Of a DNA stretch of 64,000 nucleotides, positions 27,004-36,725 are shown piece after piece. The position numbers and the translations under genes were made by a program. The notes below the pieces were generated by a model. That model was given only the letters and a program-made list of their open reading frames with translations. It was not told the origin of the DNA and made no database searches. Numbering within the stretch: position 1 is the first letter of the stretch; each line of letters opens with the position of its first letter. The stretch is from Paenibacillus vietnamensis (GTDB taxonomy: Bacteria; Bacillota; Bacilli; Paenibacillales; Paenibacillaceae). The stretch is taken from assembly GCF_020169515.1 (NCBI RefSeq), contig NZ_JAHMHW010000008.1, positions 166,889 through 230,888 on the forward strand, written 5' to 3'.

Positions 27004-27696
27004 TTATATGGTCCACTGGTTGTGAACGATGGCGCTCACGTACCATGCGCCTTCCGATTCCTCCAGCACGAGTATCAGGCTTTGCCAGTCCATGCCCTCG
27101 TATTGCTTGTCGAAGCCGCTGAAGTAATAATCCATCACCCGGCTTCCCGGAAAAACCTCCTCAATGTTCACGATCGTATTTCCGTGCCCCTTGATCTCGT
27201 TATCCCCAACTTCTTCCGCATTGATAAAATCCTTGCCGTAAACGAACTTATCGTAATACTCCTTGAATGTGAGCTCAATCGGATCGCCGGTGCCGTCATA
27301 AGCCCCCCAATTGTAGACGGTCGAATCGGTCAGCGCGGGCAAGCCATCGGCCGGAAACACTTTGGCTGTCGCCGTATCGATATGCCCGTAAGGGGAGAAT
27401 AATAATCCTTTGCCGGGATGGATATAGGCGGCCAGCGTATCCAGATCTTTTTCCTTCAGCGCCAAAATGACAGCTGCCGCGGCTTCCTGCGCCGTCGACG
27501 CCTTCGCAGGCGTTTCAGGGGTAGGAGATGGAGACGGAGACGGCTCGCTAGTCTGCGGCGGCTGCGTTTCGGCGGGTGAAGCGGACGGACTCGGGCTGTC
27601 GGTTGCCGTTGCGGGACCGTTTGTGCCTCCGCCGCATGCGGAGAGCAGCAGCGCCAGGGCTAATGCTGGAATGGTCGTTTTTGTCAAAAGTTTCAT
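27004..27696 (-). CDS. lipoprotein of unknown function
   Basis: A 230-residue exported lipoprotein. The signal peptide ends in the lipobox LLSAC (Cys at about residue 21), followed by a Ser/Pro/Thr-rich linker to about residue 65. The globular part has AAAAVILALKEKDLDTLAAYIHPGKGLLFSPYG, which resembles extracellular stress or ketosteroid-isomerase-like domains. It ends SAIVHNQWTI. GAGGTGATGTAG lies ahead of the ATG. No operon partner. I do not recognise a named family. Confidence 0.78.
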   Translation of the reverse strand: MKLLTKTTIPALALALLLSACGGGTNGPATATDSPSPSASPAETQPPQTSEPSPSPSPTPETPAKASTAQEAAAAVILALKEKDLDTLAAYIHPGKGLLFSPYGHIDTATAKVFPADGLPALTDSTVYNWGAYDGTGDPIELTFKEYYDKFVYGKDFINAEEVGDNEIKGHGNTIVNIEEVFPGSRVMDYYFSGFDKQYEGMDWQSLILVLEESEGAWYVSAIVHNQWTI

Positions 27697-27772
27697 TCTA
27701 CATCACCTCAATATTTGATTTAAACGGGTGTACCATTTAAGACGTTTTTTTTCGTTAAAAGTTGCTGGACGC

Positions 27773-27801
27773 TTGCGGGTATGAACAACGTCTGCTACAA
27801 T
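27773..27801 (+). promoter_or_regulatory. sigma-A promoter of the lacI-type regulator
   Basis: TTGCGG (27773-27778) and TACAAT (27796-27801) with a 17-base spacer, about 40 bases ahead of the gene. Confidence 0.65.
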
Positions 27802-27803
27802 AA

Positions 27804-28895
<1,092 letters not shown>

Positions 28896-28914
28896 CTTAA
28901 CGGGGGAGATCATT

Positions 28915-31107
28915 TTGACGATTTTATACGATCAGCAGCGTTCGCTCTTTCATCTGCAAGCCAAGGACACAAGCTATGTGATTCATGTTACGAAGGAAGG
29001 TTATCCGGCTCATCTTTATTGGGGCAAAAAAATCCGCGGCACCCAGCTGGACCGTTTGCTGGAGCTGAAGGAGCGGGCTTCGTTCAGCCCGAGCACGGAG
29101 CTGGACCGTCTTGCGCTGTCGCTGGACACGCTTCCGCAGGAATACCCGGGCTACGGCAACTCCGATTTCCGGATGCCGGCTTATCAGGTGATGCTGGCGG
29201 ACGGGACGACGGTAACCGACCTTCGTTATGTTTCTCACGAGATTTTGCAGGGTAAGCCAGGACTCGCAGGACTGCCGGCTACTTACGTGGAAAGCGATGA
29301 TGAGGCGCAGACGCTGGAGCTGACGTTGAAGGACGAGTGGAGCGGGCTTACGGTTATTTTAAGCTACTCCGTGTTTGAAGGCTTTGACGCCATTGCCCGT
29401 TCGGTCAGACTCGTAAACGGCGGCAGCGGCACGCTGCAGCTGAAGCGGGCTTTCAGCATGAGCCTGGATATGCCGAACGATCAGTTCGAGCTGCTTCAAT
29501 TATCCGGCGCATGGACGCGGGAGCGCCACGTGCACAAGCGCAAGCTGGTACCCGGCCTGCAGTCGGTCGAAAGCCGCAGAGGCTCCAGCAGCCATATGCA
29601 AAACCCGTTTGTTGCGCTGCTGGCCGAAGGCGCTACGGAGGACCACGGCGACGTATACGGCGTGAATCTTGTCTACAGCGGCAATTTTACGGCCGGTGTC
29701 GAGGTCGATCAGTTCCATACGGCCCGTCTGTTCATCGGCATTAATCCGTTCGATTTCAATTGGAAGCTGGAGCCGGGCGAGCAATTCCAGACTCCGGAGG
29801 CGGTATTGGTTCATTCCGAGAACGGTCTGGGCGGCATGTCGCGCAGCTTCCATGACCTTTACCGCGCCCGCCTGATCCGCGGCGCGTTCCGCGATCAAAC
29901 CCGCCCGATTCTCGTCAACAACTGGGAGGCGACTTACTTCAATTTTAACGCCGACAAGATCGAAGCGATCGCCAAAGCCGGTCAAGAGCTCGGCATCGAG
30001 CTGTTCGTGCTGGACGACGGCTGGTTCGGCAAGCGCGACAACGATACGACTTCGCTTGGCGACTGGTTCGTAGACCGGGATAAGCTGCCGAACGGCCTCG
30101 AGGATCTGGTCAGCCGGGTGAAGCGTCTGGATATGCAGTTCGGCCTATGGTTCGAGCCGGAAATGATTTCGCCGGTAAGCGAGCTGTATAAGGCTCATCC
30201 CGACTGGTGCCTTCATTTGGAAGGACGCCGCCGTACGCAGGCCCGCCATCAGCTGATTTTGGATTTGTCGCGCAAGGACGTGCAGGATTATATCGTGCAA
30301 GCCGTATCGGATATTTTGTCCAGCGCGCCGATTACGTATGTGAAGTGGGACATGAACCGGAACATGACGGAGATCGGTTCGGCGCTTCTTCCGGCGGACC
30401 GCCAGCGCGAAACGGCTCACCGTTACATGCTTGGCTTGTATGACGTGATGGAGCGCATTACGTCCGCGTTCCCGCACATCTTGTTCGAGAGCTGCTCGGG
30501 CGGGGGCGGCCGCTTCGATGCAGGCATGCTGTATTACATGCCGCAAACCTGGACGAGCGACAATACGGATGCCGTATCTCGCCTCAAAATCCAATACGGC
30601 ACAAGCATCGTTTATCCGGTCAGCTCCATGGGCGCTCACGTATCGGCCGTGCCTAACCATCAGGTGGGACGCATCACCTCCCTGGAAACGAGGGGCAACG
30701 TCGCGCTGTCCGGCAACTTCGGCTACGAGCTCGACCTGACCCGGTTCACGGATGAGGAGAAGGAGACGGTCAAAGAGCAGGTTGCGCTCTACAAGGAAGT
30801 GCGCCATCTCGTGCAGTTCGGCGACTTTTACCGGCTGCTGAGCCCGTTCGAGGGCAATGACACGGCCTGGATGTTCGTATCGAAGGATAAGAGCGAAGCG
30901 TTTGTCGTCTATGTATCGGTGCTGCAGGAGCCGAATCCGAAGCTGAACCGTTTCCGCCTGAAGGGGCTGGACGCGGGCCTCGATTACCGCATGGAAGGCA
31001 CGGACTCGACATATGGCGGGGACGAACTTATGTATGCGGGCCTGGCGACGCCTCAATTCCACGGCGATTACGCAAGCCGGGTTTACCGCTTCACTGCCGC
31101 GAAATAA
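28915..31107 (+). CDS. GH36 alpha-galactosidase
   Basis: A 730-residue cytoplasmic enzyme that removes terminal alpha-1,6-galactose from raffinose, stachyose or melibiose. The start is TTG 28915, placed after GGGGGAG. The N-terminal beta-supersandwich, the (beta/alpha)8 barrel and the C-terminal sandwich are all of normal length. The nucleophile is Asp479 in YVKWDMNR, and the acid/base is Asp549 in TSDNTDA. The signature ESCSGGGGRFDAG is intact. These positions agree within one residue with the well-studied AgaA enzyme of Geobacillus. Co-transcribed with the LacI-type gene. Confidence 0.95.
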   Translation: MTILYDQQRSLFHLQAKDTSYVIHVTKEGYPAHLYWGKKIRGTQLDRLLELKERASFSPSTELDRLALSLDTLPQEYPGYGNSDFRMPAYQVMLADGTTVTDLRYVSHEILQGKPGLAGLPATYVESDDEAQTLELTLKDEWSGLTVILSYSVFEGFDAIARSVRLVNGGSGTLQLKRAFSMSLDMPNDQFELLQLSGAWTRERHVHKRKLVPGLQSVESRRGSSSHMQNPFVALLAEGATEDHGDVYGVNLVYSGNFTAGVEVDQFHTARLFIGINPFDFNWKLEPGEQFQTPEAVLVHSENGLGGMSRSFHDLYRARLIRGAFRDQTRPILVNNWEATYFNFNADKIEAIAKAGQELGIELFVLDDGWFGKRDNDTTSLGDWFVDRDKLPNGLEDLVSRVKRLDMQFGLWFEPEMISPVSELYKAHPDWCLHLEGRRRTQARHQLILDLSRKDVQDYIVQAVSDILSSAPITYVKWDMNRNMTEIGSALLPADRQRETAHRYMLGLYDVMERITSAFPHILFESCSGGGGRFDAGMLYYMPQTWTSDNTDAVSRLKIQYGTSIVYPVSSMGAHVSAVPNHQVGRITSLETRGNVALSGNFGYELDLTRFTDEEKETVKEQVALYKEVRHLVQFGDFYRLLSPFEGNDTAWMFVSKDKSEAFVVYVSVLQEPNPKLNRFRLKGLDAGLDYRMEGTDSTYGGDELMYAGLATPQFHGDYASRVYRFTAAK

Positions 31108-31121
31108 CCTTTTCATCCCAT

Positions 31122-31169
31122 AAAAAGGCTGCTCCATCGTCAACTGGTTGGCGATTGGAGCAGCCTTTC
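31122..31169 (+). terminator. terminator after the alpha-galactosidase gene
   Basis: AAAAAGGCTGCTCCA at its 5' arm pairs with TGGAGCAGCCTTT, with a long loop that can itself fold. Confidence 0.85.
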
Positions 31170-31205
31170 TGCTTCTATGGACTTAGCGAGCGCGGCGGAC
31201 CGTCG

Positions 31206-31375
31206 TTCCGTTATTTTACGTATTTATCTTAAAAGCCGGCGTTTTTGGACACTGGATCTCTTATTCTCCGTTAACTCGCCCGCCGGAAGGCATTTTTGAG
31301 CTAATAACGGATCTGGAGGCCGCGAAATCGTAATATGTGCTTTTTTGAGCGATATAACGGATGCAGGGTCCGGGG
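31206..31375. repeat. degenerate intergenic repeats with an ATAACGGAT core
   Basis: TTTTTGAGCTAATAACGGAT (from 31293) and TTTTTGAGCGATATAACGGA (from 31342) are 49 bases apart, each followed by a G-rich GGAGGCC or GCAGGGTCC tail. The reverse form CCGTTATT occurs at 31208-31215, and CTCCGTTAA near 31267. No gene is seen in 31170-31409. Confidence 0.55.
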
Positions 31376-31409
31376 CACCGAAGAGATGCAGGCTCTTTCT
31401 GGAGAAGCG

Positions 31410-31703
31410 TCAGCTGAAAGAAGTGGTAGCAGCCGCCGCAAAAAACAGCACAAAAAGAATAATATAAATAACGAGGACGATAGCCGCCCAAATGAGGGAT
31501 GCCTTAAAGTAATTTTGCTTGGACGGATTGCCCTCCCCGAACGCCCATACGAACATCATGATAATATTGACGATCGGAATAAACATAACAAGCATAATGA
31601 GCATCCATTCCTTGACGGAAATAACCGGAGCCATCTGCTGCTGCGATTGGTAACCGTATCCAGGACCTCCGTCCTGCACCGGGGGCTGCTGATAAGAATC
31701 CAT
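31410..31703 (-). CDS. small membrane protein, unknown function
   Basis: A 97-residue protein. The start MDSYQQPP is preferred over longer frames because AAAGGAGAG stands just ahead. A Gln/Pro/Gly-rich head is followed by two membrane helices (WMLIMLVMFIPIVNIIMMFVWAFG and LIWAAIVLVIYIILFVLFFAA) joined by GEGNPSKQNYFKA. Proteins of this shape are common in Bacillales; no function is known to me. Confidence 0.75.
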   Translation of the reverse strand: MDSYQQPPVQDGGPGYGYQSQQQMAPVISVKEWMLIMLVMFIPIVNIIMMFVWAFGEGNPSKQNYFKASLIWAAIVLVIYIILFVLFFAAAATTSFS

Positions 31704-31876
31704 GTCGATCTCTCCTTTGATGCGGAATTTGGGGTAACCGTTTGTTCCCAGACACATTATATAGAGATTTTCTTTTTTTATCACTTAGAAATTCAGATTT
31801 TCCTCATATTGGCTTCAAAACCCCCAATTCTGGGTAAAGTAATGGAGGGCTTTATATAACGAGAGGAGCGTGCAAA

Positions 31877-32407
31877 ATGACGGAAGCGAAAAAGGTAGCT
31901 TTTCTGCTGGCGGACGAGTTCGAAGATTCCGAGATGAAAAATCCGTTCGACGAAATGGTGAAAAACGGGCACGAAACGGTCATTATCGGCTTGAAGGCGG
32001 GTGATGAGCTGAAGGGCAAGCAGGGGACGATTTCGTACAAGTCCCATCTGGGCATTAAGGAAGCGAATGCGGGCGATTATGCGGCCGTCATTATTCCGGG
32101 AGGCAAATCGCCGTCGCATTTAATGGGCGACAAGGACGTGCAGGCATTCGTGCAGCAAGCGGACAAAGCCGGGACGACGATTTCGGCCATTTGCCACGGG
32201 CCGCAGGTGCTGGCTGCAGCCGGCCTGCTCGAGGGCCGCACGTTGACGGCCTATCCGGGTATTTCCGGGGAAATCGAGGCGGCCGGCGGGAAGTTTGTCG
32301 ACAAAGAGGTTGTCGTCGACCGCAATTTGGTGACGTCGCGCACGCCGGAGGACGAGCCTGCTTTTATTCGGGAGACGCTGGACCGTATCGGGGTAAATGC
32401 CTGGTAA
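31877..32407 (+). CDS. DJ-1/PfpI-family protein (general stress protein 18-like)
   Basis: A 176-residue protein of the type-1 glutamine-amidotransferase-like fold. The nucleophile elbow is AICHGPQVLAAAG, with Cys next to His. A conserved Glu near the N-terminus (LLADEFEDSEM) completes the PfpI/YfkM pattern. Relatives act as deglycase-like or chaperone-type stress proteins; the true substrate is unsettled. GAGAGGAGCG lies ahead of the ATG. Confidence 0.9.
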   Translation: MTEAKKVAFLLADEFEDSEMKNPFDEMVKNGHETVIIGLKAGDELKGKQGTISYKSHLGIKEANAGDYAAVIIPGGKSPSHLMGDKDVQAFVQQADKAGTTISAICHGPQVLAAAGLLEGRTLTAYPGISGEIEAAGGKFVDKEVVVDRNLVTSRTPEDEPAFIRETLDRIGVNAW

Positions 32408-32443
32408 TCCGGACTCTGGACGAGACAGCAGCATGAACATAGC

Positions 32444-32481
32444 AAAAGGAGCCGATTCGCAATTTGTTCGGCTCCTTTTTT
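32444..32481. terminator. bidirectional terminator
   Basis: AAAAGGAGCCGA (32444-32455) and TCGGCTCCTTTT (32468-32479) form a perfect stem with A and T tails. It sits between two converging genes and can serve both. Confidence 0.92.
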
Positions 32482-32497
32482 CATGCCCTCCACTCGG

Positions 32498-33313
32498 CTA
32501 CCGCAAAAAATCAAGCAGCTCGTTATTGAAGCGGGTCGGCTCGTCGAACGGAATGCCGTGACCGCTCTGCTCGAATGTTACAAGCGTCGATCCGTCGATG
32601 CCGTTAAGCAGAAGCTTGGCGAAATCCGGCGGGCAAATCGTATCGAGCAGCCCCTGAAAAATCGCTGCAGGCACCTTGATTTGGGGAAGGTCCTGCCGGA
32701 GATCCTCGTCCCGCAGCGATTCAAAGGTGCGGACCATGCCCCAGGCGGAAGCCTCGAGGCCAAGCTGGTGCAGCCAGTCCTTGATCGGCTCGCTGACGCC
32801 GGGCTCGGCTTCGCCGGATACGAATTTGCCGCCGAACTCCCGCAACAGCTTTGGACGATCGCGCCGGACCGCGGCGATTTGCTCGTCAGCAGCCTCTTTC
32901 GTCATGCCGTATGGATAGTCCTCGCGCTGCGTGAACGAGGGAGCGGCGGCTCCGATCAGAGCCAGCTTACGGATACCGAATCCGCCGTGGCGGGCCATGT
33001 ACCGAATCGCGATGGCACCGCCGACCGAAAAGCCGATCAGCACGGCCTGGTCCAGCTTTAAGTAACGGATGACGGCATGAACGTCGTCAGCAAGCCGGTT
33101 GTAATCGTAGCCCGATGCCGGAGCGTACGATTTGCCGAAGCCGCGCTGGTCGATGCCGATGCAGCGGAAGCCTTGCTCGGAGAGCAGCGTAAACTGCGAT
33201 TCGAACATTTTGCTGCTCAGCGGCCAGCCGTGGAGGAAGATGACGGGCGTTCCGGTGCCGATGTCTTCGACGTAAAGCCTTACATGTTTTTCAACCTCGA
33301 TATAATGTCCCAT
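32498..33313 (-). CDS. alpha/beta-hydrolase, non-haem peroxidase-like
   Basis: A 271-residue cytoplasmic hydrolase. The oxyanion segment is FLHGWPLSS. The nucleophile is the Ser in GFSVGG, the acid probably the Asp in FQGLLDTICPPD, and the His lies in QSGHGIPFDEP. The strand and loop order RCIGIDQRGFGKS is that of the haloperoxidase/esterase group. GAGAGGAGAGAG precedes the ATG. Substrate unknown. Confidence 0.88.
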   Translation of the reverse strand: MGHYIEVEKHVRLYVEDIGTGTPVIFLHGWPLSSKMFESQFTLLSEQGFRCIGIDQRGFGKSYAPASGYDYNRLADDVHAVIRYLKLDQAVLIGFSVGGAIAIRYMARHGGFGIRKLALIGAAAPSFTQREDYPYGMTKEAADEQIAAVRRDRPKLLREFGGKFVSGEAEPGVSEPIKDWLHQLGLEASAWGMVRTFESLRDEDLRQDLPQIKVPAAIFQGLLDTICPPDFAKLLLNGIDGSTLVTFEQSGHGIPFDEPTRFNNELLDFLR

Positions 33314-33516
33314 AGTCTCTCTCCTCTCTTAAATCTCCTTCTTCTATTACCCGTTTCGGGCAGGATTGAATAATGCTTGAAGGCAGTTTTACAATATGTG
33401 AGTATAGCTCGCTTTCGGCGAAATCCGATATAATAAAGCCTTATACATAGCATTGAGAGCGGTTAGCTTTTTCATGCTAAAGGCTACAACAGGCTGATAT
33501 GAGGAGGCCGCTGCAG

Positions 33517-36500
33517 ATGGGAAAGCAATACTTCGCGATTGCGATATTTTTACTGGCTATTATTGCGCTACCCGTATACGGGTATATTCATGATCACGAA
33601 AAGAGCGGGCAGTCTCCGGAAGCGAGCGCCGGACGGCTGTCCTTGTCCGATTGGTCGTTCCGCGAAGACGGCATCGTTACGCTACAGGGGGAATGGGAGT
33701 TTTACCGGGGGCAGCTGCTGCAGCCCGGCCAATTTGACGGGTCGCAGGCCGGGGCCGTGCCCGTTCGGACAGGCTTCCCTTCCGTGCCTGGGCAGTGGAA
33801 TGCCTATATGAAGGAGCAGGGCAGGACGGCGGGCTCCGGCTATGGAACGTACCGGCTGCTTGTCGATTTTGGCGGGCGGCGGGACGGGCTTCTCGGGATA
33901 CGCGTGACGAATATCCGGATGGCTCACCGGATATGGCTGAACGGAGTGGAAGCGGGGAGCGCCGGCATGCCGGGAACGTCCGCATCGGATACTGTATCGT
34001 CCAATGCTCCGTATGAGCGCTATTTTCCCGTAAACGCCTCGAAGCTGGAAGTCGTCGTGCAGGCTGCGAATTTCAATTACGCCTCGGGCGGCATCATTTA
34101 TCCGATTTGGCTCGGCGACGAGGCCTCGATCAAGGCGGTCAGGGACCGGTCGCTTATCGGAGATATCGTCAATGTGACGGCTTTTACGATGTTTATCGTT
34201 TTTTTTATGTTTCTGTTCTATACGAGGCGGAAGGAGCCGGCGCTCTTGTATTTGGCGCTGTTTTGCCTGTCGGTCCTGGTGTACGTGTTGACGCATGGAG
34301 AAAAGCTGCTGCTCGCCGTTTTGCCCGGACTGAGCTACGTGCTGCTCATGAAGCTGCAGGCGCTCTCCTCGACCGCCGGATATTTTTTCCTGCTGCGGTA
34401 TGTGCATGTCATGGTACCGAATGCCATTCGTCCGGCCATATGGCGCATTTCGAATCTCGTAGCGGCCATAGCGTTTTCATTGGCCGTTTTGTTAACGAGC
34501 CTGCAGTATTCCCGGTGGTTCGTCGTACCGTTTGCCATGTCGATGTTCATTTTCGGCGTGCTGCTGACGGCGCTCGTCAAGAGCTTTCTTGGGCGCTCGC
34601 GCGACTCGATGTTTCTGGTCATGTCCGCGGCGTGCATTTTCATTTACATCGTTGTAAGCACCATGCACGTGCTGGGCGTTTTGGAAAATCAGTTTTTTAT
34701 CTCGCTTGAGCTGCTTCTGTTCGTAATCGTTCAGGTCGTCATGCTCGCCAAACGGTTCTCGCGTTCGTTCGACGAGGTGGAGGAGCTCTCCTGCAGGCTC
34801 CAGGCTCTTAACGAGCTGAAGGACGAATTTATGGCGAATACGTCCCATGAGCTGAGAACCCCGCTGCACGGCATCGTCAATATCGCGGAATCGCTGCTTA
34901 ACGGAGTGGCGGGCCCGGCCAATCCGGATCAGAAGCGGCAGCTGGCCATGGTCGTTTCGACCGGTAAACGGCTGAATTATCTGATCGACGACATGTTGGA
35001 TTTTTCCAAGCTGCGCGGAGGGGAATTGAGGCTGAACCGTCAGATCGTGGACCTGCCGGCAGCCGCCCGGTCGGTGCTGGAAGTTATTTCGCATTTATCG
35101 GACAAAAAAGGCGTCCGGCTGACGCAGAATTGGCCGGACAACCTCCCGCCGCTTGATACGGATGAAGACCGGCTTCGGCAAATTTTGTTTAATCTGCTCG
35201 GCAATGCCGTCAAATTCACGCATCAGGGCGAAATCAGCATCGGCGCAGAGGAGTTGGACGACGGTATGGTGAAAGTAAGCGTCCGCGATACGGGTATCGG
35301 CATCGCCGCAGAGCGGCTTCGCGACATCTTCCTGCCGTTTAACCAGGTTGCGGCCGAGGATAACAACGGGAGCTACGCCGGAACGGGCATCGGGCTGGGC
35401 ATTACGAAGAAGCTGATCGAGCTGAACGGCGGCAGCATTGGGGTCGAATCGGAGCCGGGTGCCGGATCCGTCTTCTGGTTCACGCTGCCGGCCGCGAGCG
35501 GACAGGCAATCGCTAGGGGCCAGACGGCTGCCGCGGCGGAGGAGATGCATGGTGAGGCTGCTGCTGCAGGGAAGCAGATCGCCGCAGCTTTGCCAGCCGA
35601 AGGCAGCGGTCTGCCTGCGGGCGCGCATACCTTCACCGTGCTGGCCGTCGACGACGATCCGGTCAATTTGCAGGTGCTGATCAACCTGCTATCCATAGAG
35701 CGCTGCTCCGTCATTGCGGCTGGCAGCGGCGCGGAAGCGCTGGCAGAACTGGCGCGCCCGCATAAGATCGATCTGGTCATCACGGATTGGATGATGCCCG
35801 GCATGTCGGGGCTCGAGCTGTGCCGCAGCATCCGCGGGCGGTATTCGCTGTCGGAGCTGCCGGTGCTGATGCTGACGGCAAGAAGCCTGGCCGGGGATAT
35901 CGAAGCCGCTTTTGCGGCGGGAGTCAACGACTGCCTGACGAAGCCGGTCGACGGCGTTGTACTGCGGGCGCGCGTCCGGACGATGCTGGAGCTGAGGCAG
36001 CTTGTGAAGAAGGCGATCCGCTCGGAGCTGGCTTTCCTGCAGGCGCAGATTAAACCGCATTTTTTGTATAATGCTTTGAATACGATTATTTCGGTTTGTC
36101 CTACGGATCCGGACAAAGCGACGGAGCTGTTGCTGGAGCTCAGCGGCTATCTCCGCAGCAGCTTCGACTTCCAGAGCCGCGATCAGGTCGTCATGCTGGG
36201 GAAGGAGCTTGAGCTGGTGCGCTCCTATGTTGCGCTCGAGCAGGCGCGCTTCGGAAAGCGGCTTCGCATGGAGTATGAGCTGGACGAGGAACTGCGGTGC
36301 CCGATTCCGCCGCTTTGCATTCAGCCGATCGTAGAGAACGCGGTCCGGCACGGCGTCATGCAGAAGACAGCGGGAGGCAGCGTCAAGCTGAGCGTACGGC
36401 AGGCAGGAGGCGGTCTTCTCGTCACAGTGTCGGACGACGGGGCGGGCATGCGACCTGAGCTGCTTGAGTCACTGCTGAAGGAAGGCGATAGCCGTACCGG

Positions 36501-36618
36501 AGTCGGCTTTATCAACATCCACCGGCGGCTGATTTCGTTATACGGCAAGGGGCTTACGATCGAAAGCGAGGCAGGCAGAGGCACGACGGTCAGCTTCGAG
36601 GTGCCGCAGGCCCGCTAA
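33517..36618 (+). CDS. hybrid sensor histidine kinase with two kinase cores and a receiver
   Basis: A 1033-residue membrane sensor. ATG 33517 is chosen because GAGGAGG ends nine bases before it; an ATG at 33499 overlaps that site. Domain order: signal/anchor helix; an extracellular jelly-roll of 7TMR-DISM type (about 45-205); seven membrane helices (about 215-410); HisKA with His444 in HELRTPLHG; HATPase with DTGIGI and GTGIGLGI; receiver with DDDPVN and Asp757 in TDWMMPG; LytS-type kinase with His848 in IKPHFLYN; and a second HATPase with QPIVENAVRHG and DDGAGM. The receiver may switch the second kinase. No separate response regulator lies nearby. Confidence 0.92.
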   Translation: MGKQYFAIAIFLLAIIALPVYGYIHDHEKSGQSPEASAGRLSLSDWSFREDGIVTLQGEWEFYRGQLLQPGQFDGSQAGAVPVRTGFPSVPGQWNAYMKEQGRTAGSGYGTYRLLVDFGGRRDGLLGIRVTNIRMAHRIWLNGVEAGSAGMPGTSASDTVSSNAPYERYFPVNASKLEVVVQAANFNYASGGIIYPIWLGDEASIKAVRDRSLIGDIVNVTAFTMFIVFFMFLFYTRRKEPALLYLALFCLSVLVYVLTHGEKLLLAVLPGLSYVLLMKLQALSSTAGYFFLLRYVHVMVPNAIRPAIWRISNLVAAIAFSLAVLLTSLQYSRWFVVPFAMSMFIFGVLLTALVKSFLGRSRDSMFLVMSAACIFIYIVVSTMHVLGVLENQFFISLELLLFVIVQVVMLAKRFSRSFDEVEELSCRLQALNELKDEFMANTSHELRTPLHGIVNIAESLLNGVAGPANPDQKRQLAMVVSTGKRLNYLIDDMLDFSKLRGGELRLNRQIVDLPAAARSVLEVISHLSDKKGVRLTQNWPDNLPPLDTDEDRLRQILFNLLGNAVKFTHQGEISIGAEELDDGMVKVSVRDTGIGIAAERLRDIFLPFNQVAAEDNNGSYAGTGIGLGITKKLIELNGGSIGVESEPGAGSVFWFTLPAASGQAIARGQTAAAAEEMHGEAAAAGKQIAAALPAEGSGLPAGAHTFTVLAVDDDPVNLQVLINLLSIERCSVIAAGSGAEALAELARPHKIDLVITDWMMPGMSGLELCRSIRGRYSLSELPVLMLTARSLAGDIEAAFAAGVNDCLTKPVDGVVLRARVRTMLELRQLVKKAIRSELAFLQAQIKPHFLYNALNTIISVCPTDPDKATELLLELSGYLRSSFDFQSRDQVVMLGKELELVRSYVALEQARFGKRLRMEYELDEELRCPIPPLCIQPIVENAVRHGVMQKTAGGSVKLSVRQAGGGLLVTVSDDGAGMRPELLESLLKEGDSRTGVGFINIHRRLISLYGKGLTIESEAGRGTTVSFEVPQAR

Positions 36619-36725
36619 GCCTGCGATTATTAATTTAGCCAAGCTCATGCCAGTCCGCATATTTGGTCAAGTCCCCTCATAGACATGTTATCAAGTAAAA
36701 AACATTGTGCAGAGGGGATGATTAC

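Noticed and set aside
26730..27122. Repeat-containing protein on the plus strand, and a matching one on the minus strand (26646-26951)
   Set aside because: The 17-residue repeats come from a 51-bp DNA repeat that is open in both directions; no ribosome sites are visible.
31801..31850. Sigma-B-type promoter ahead of the DJ-1-like gene (GGGTAA near 31833)
   Set aside because: The -35 does not fit GTTT and spacing is off; only general knowledge about stress proteins suggested it.
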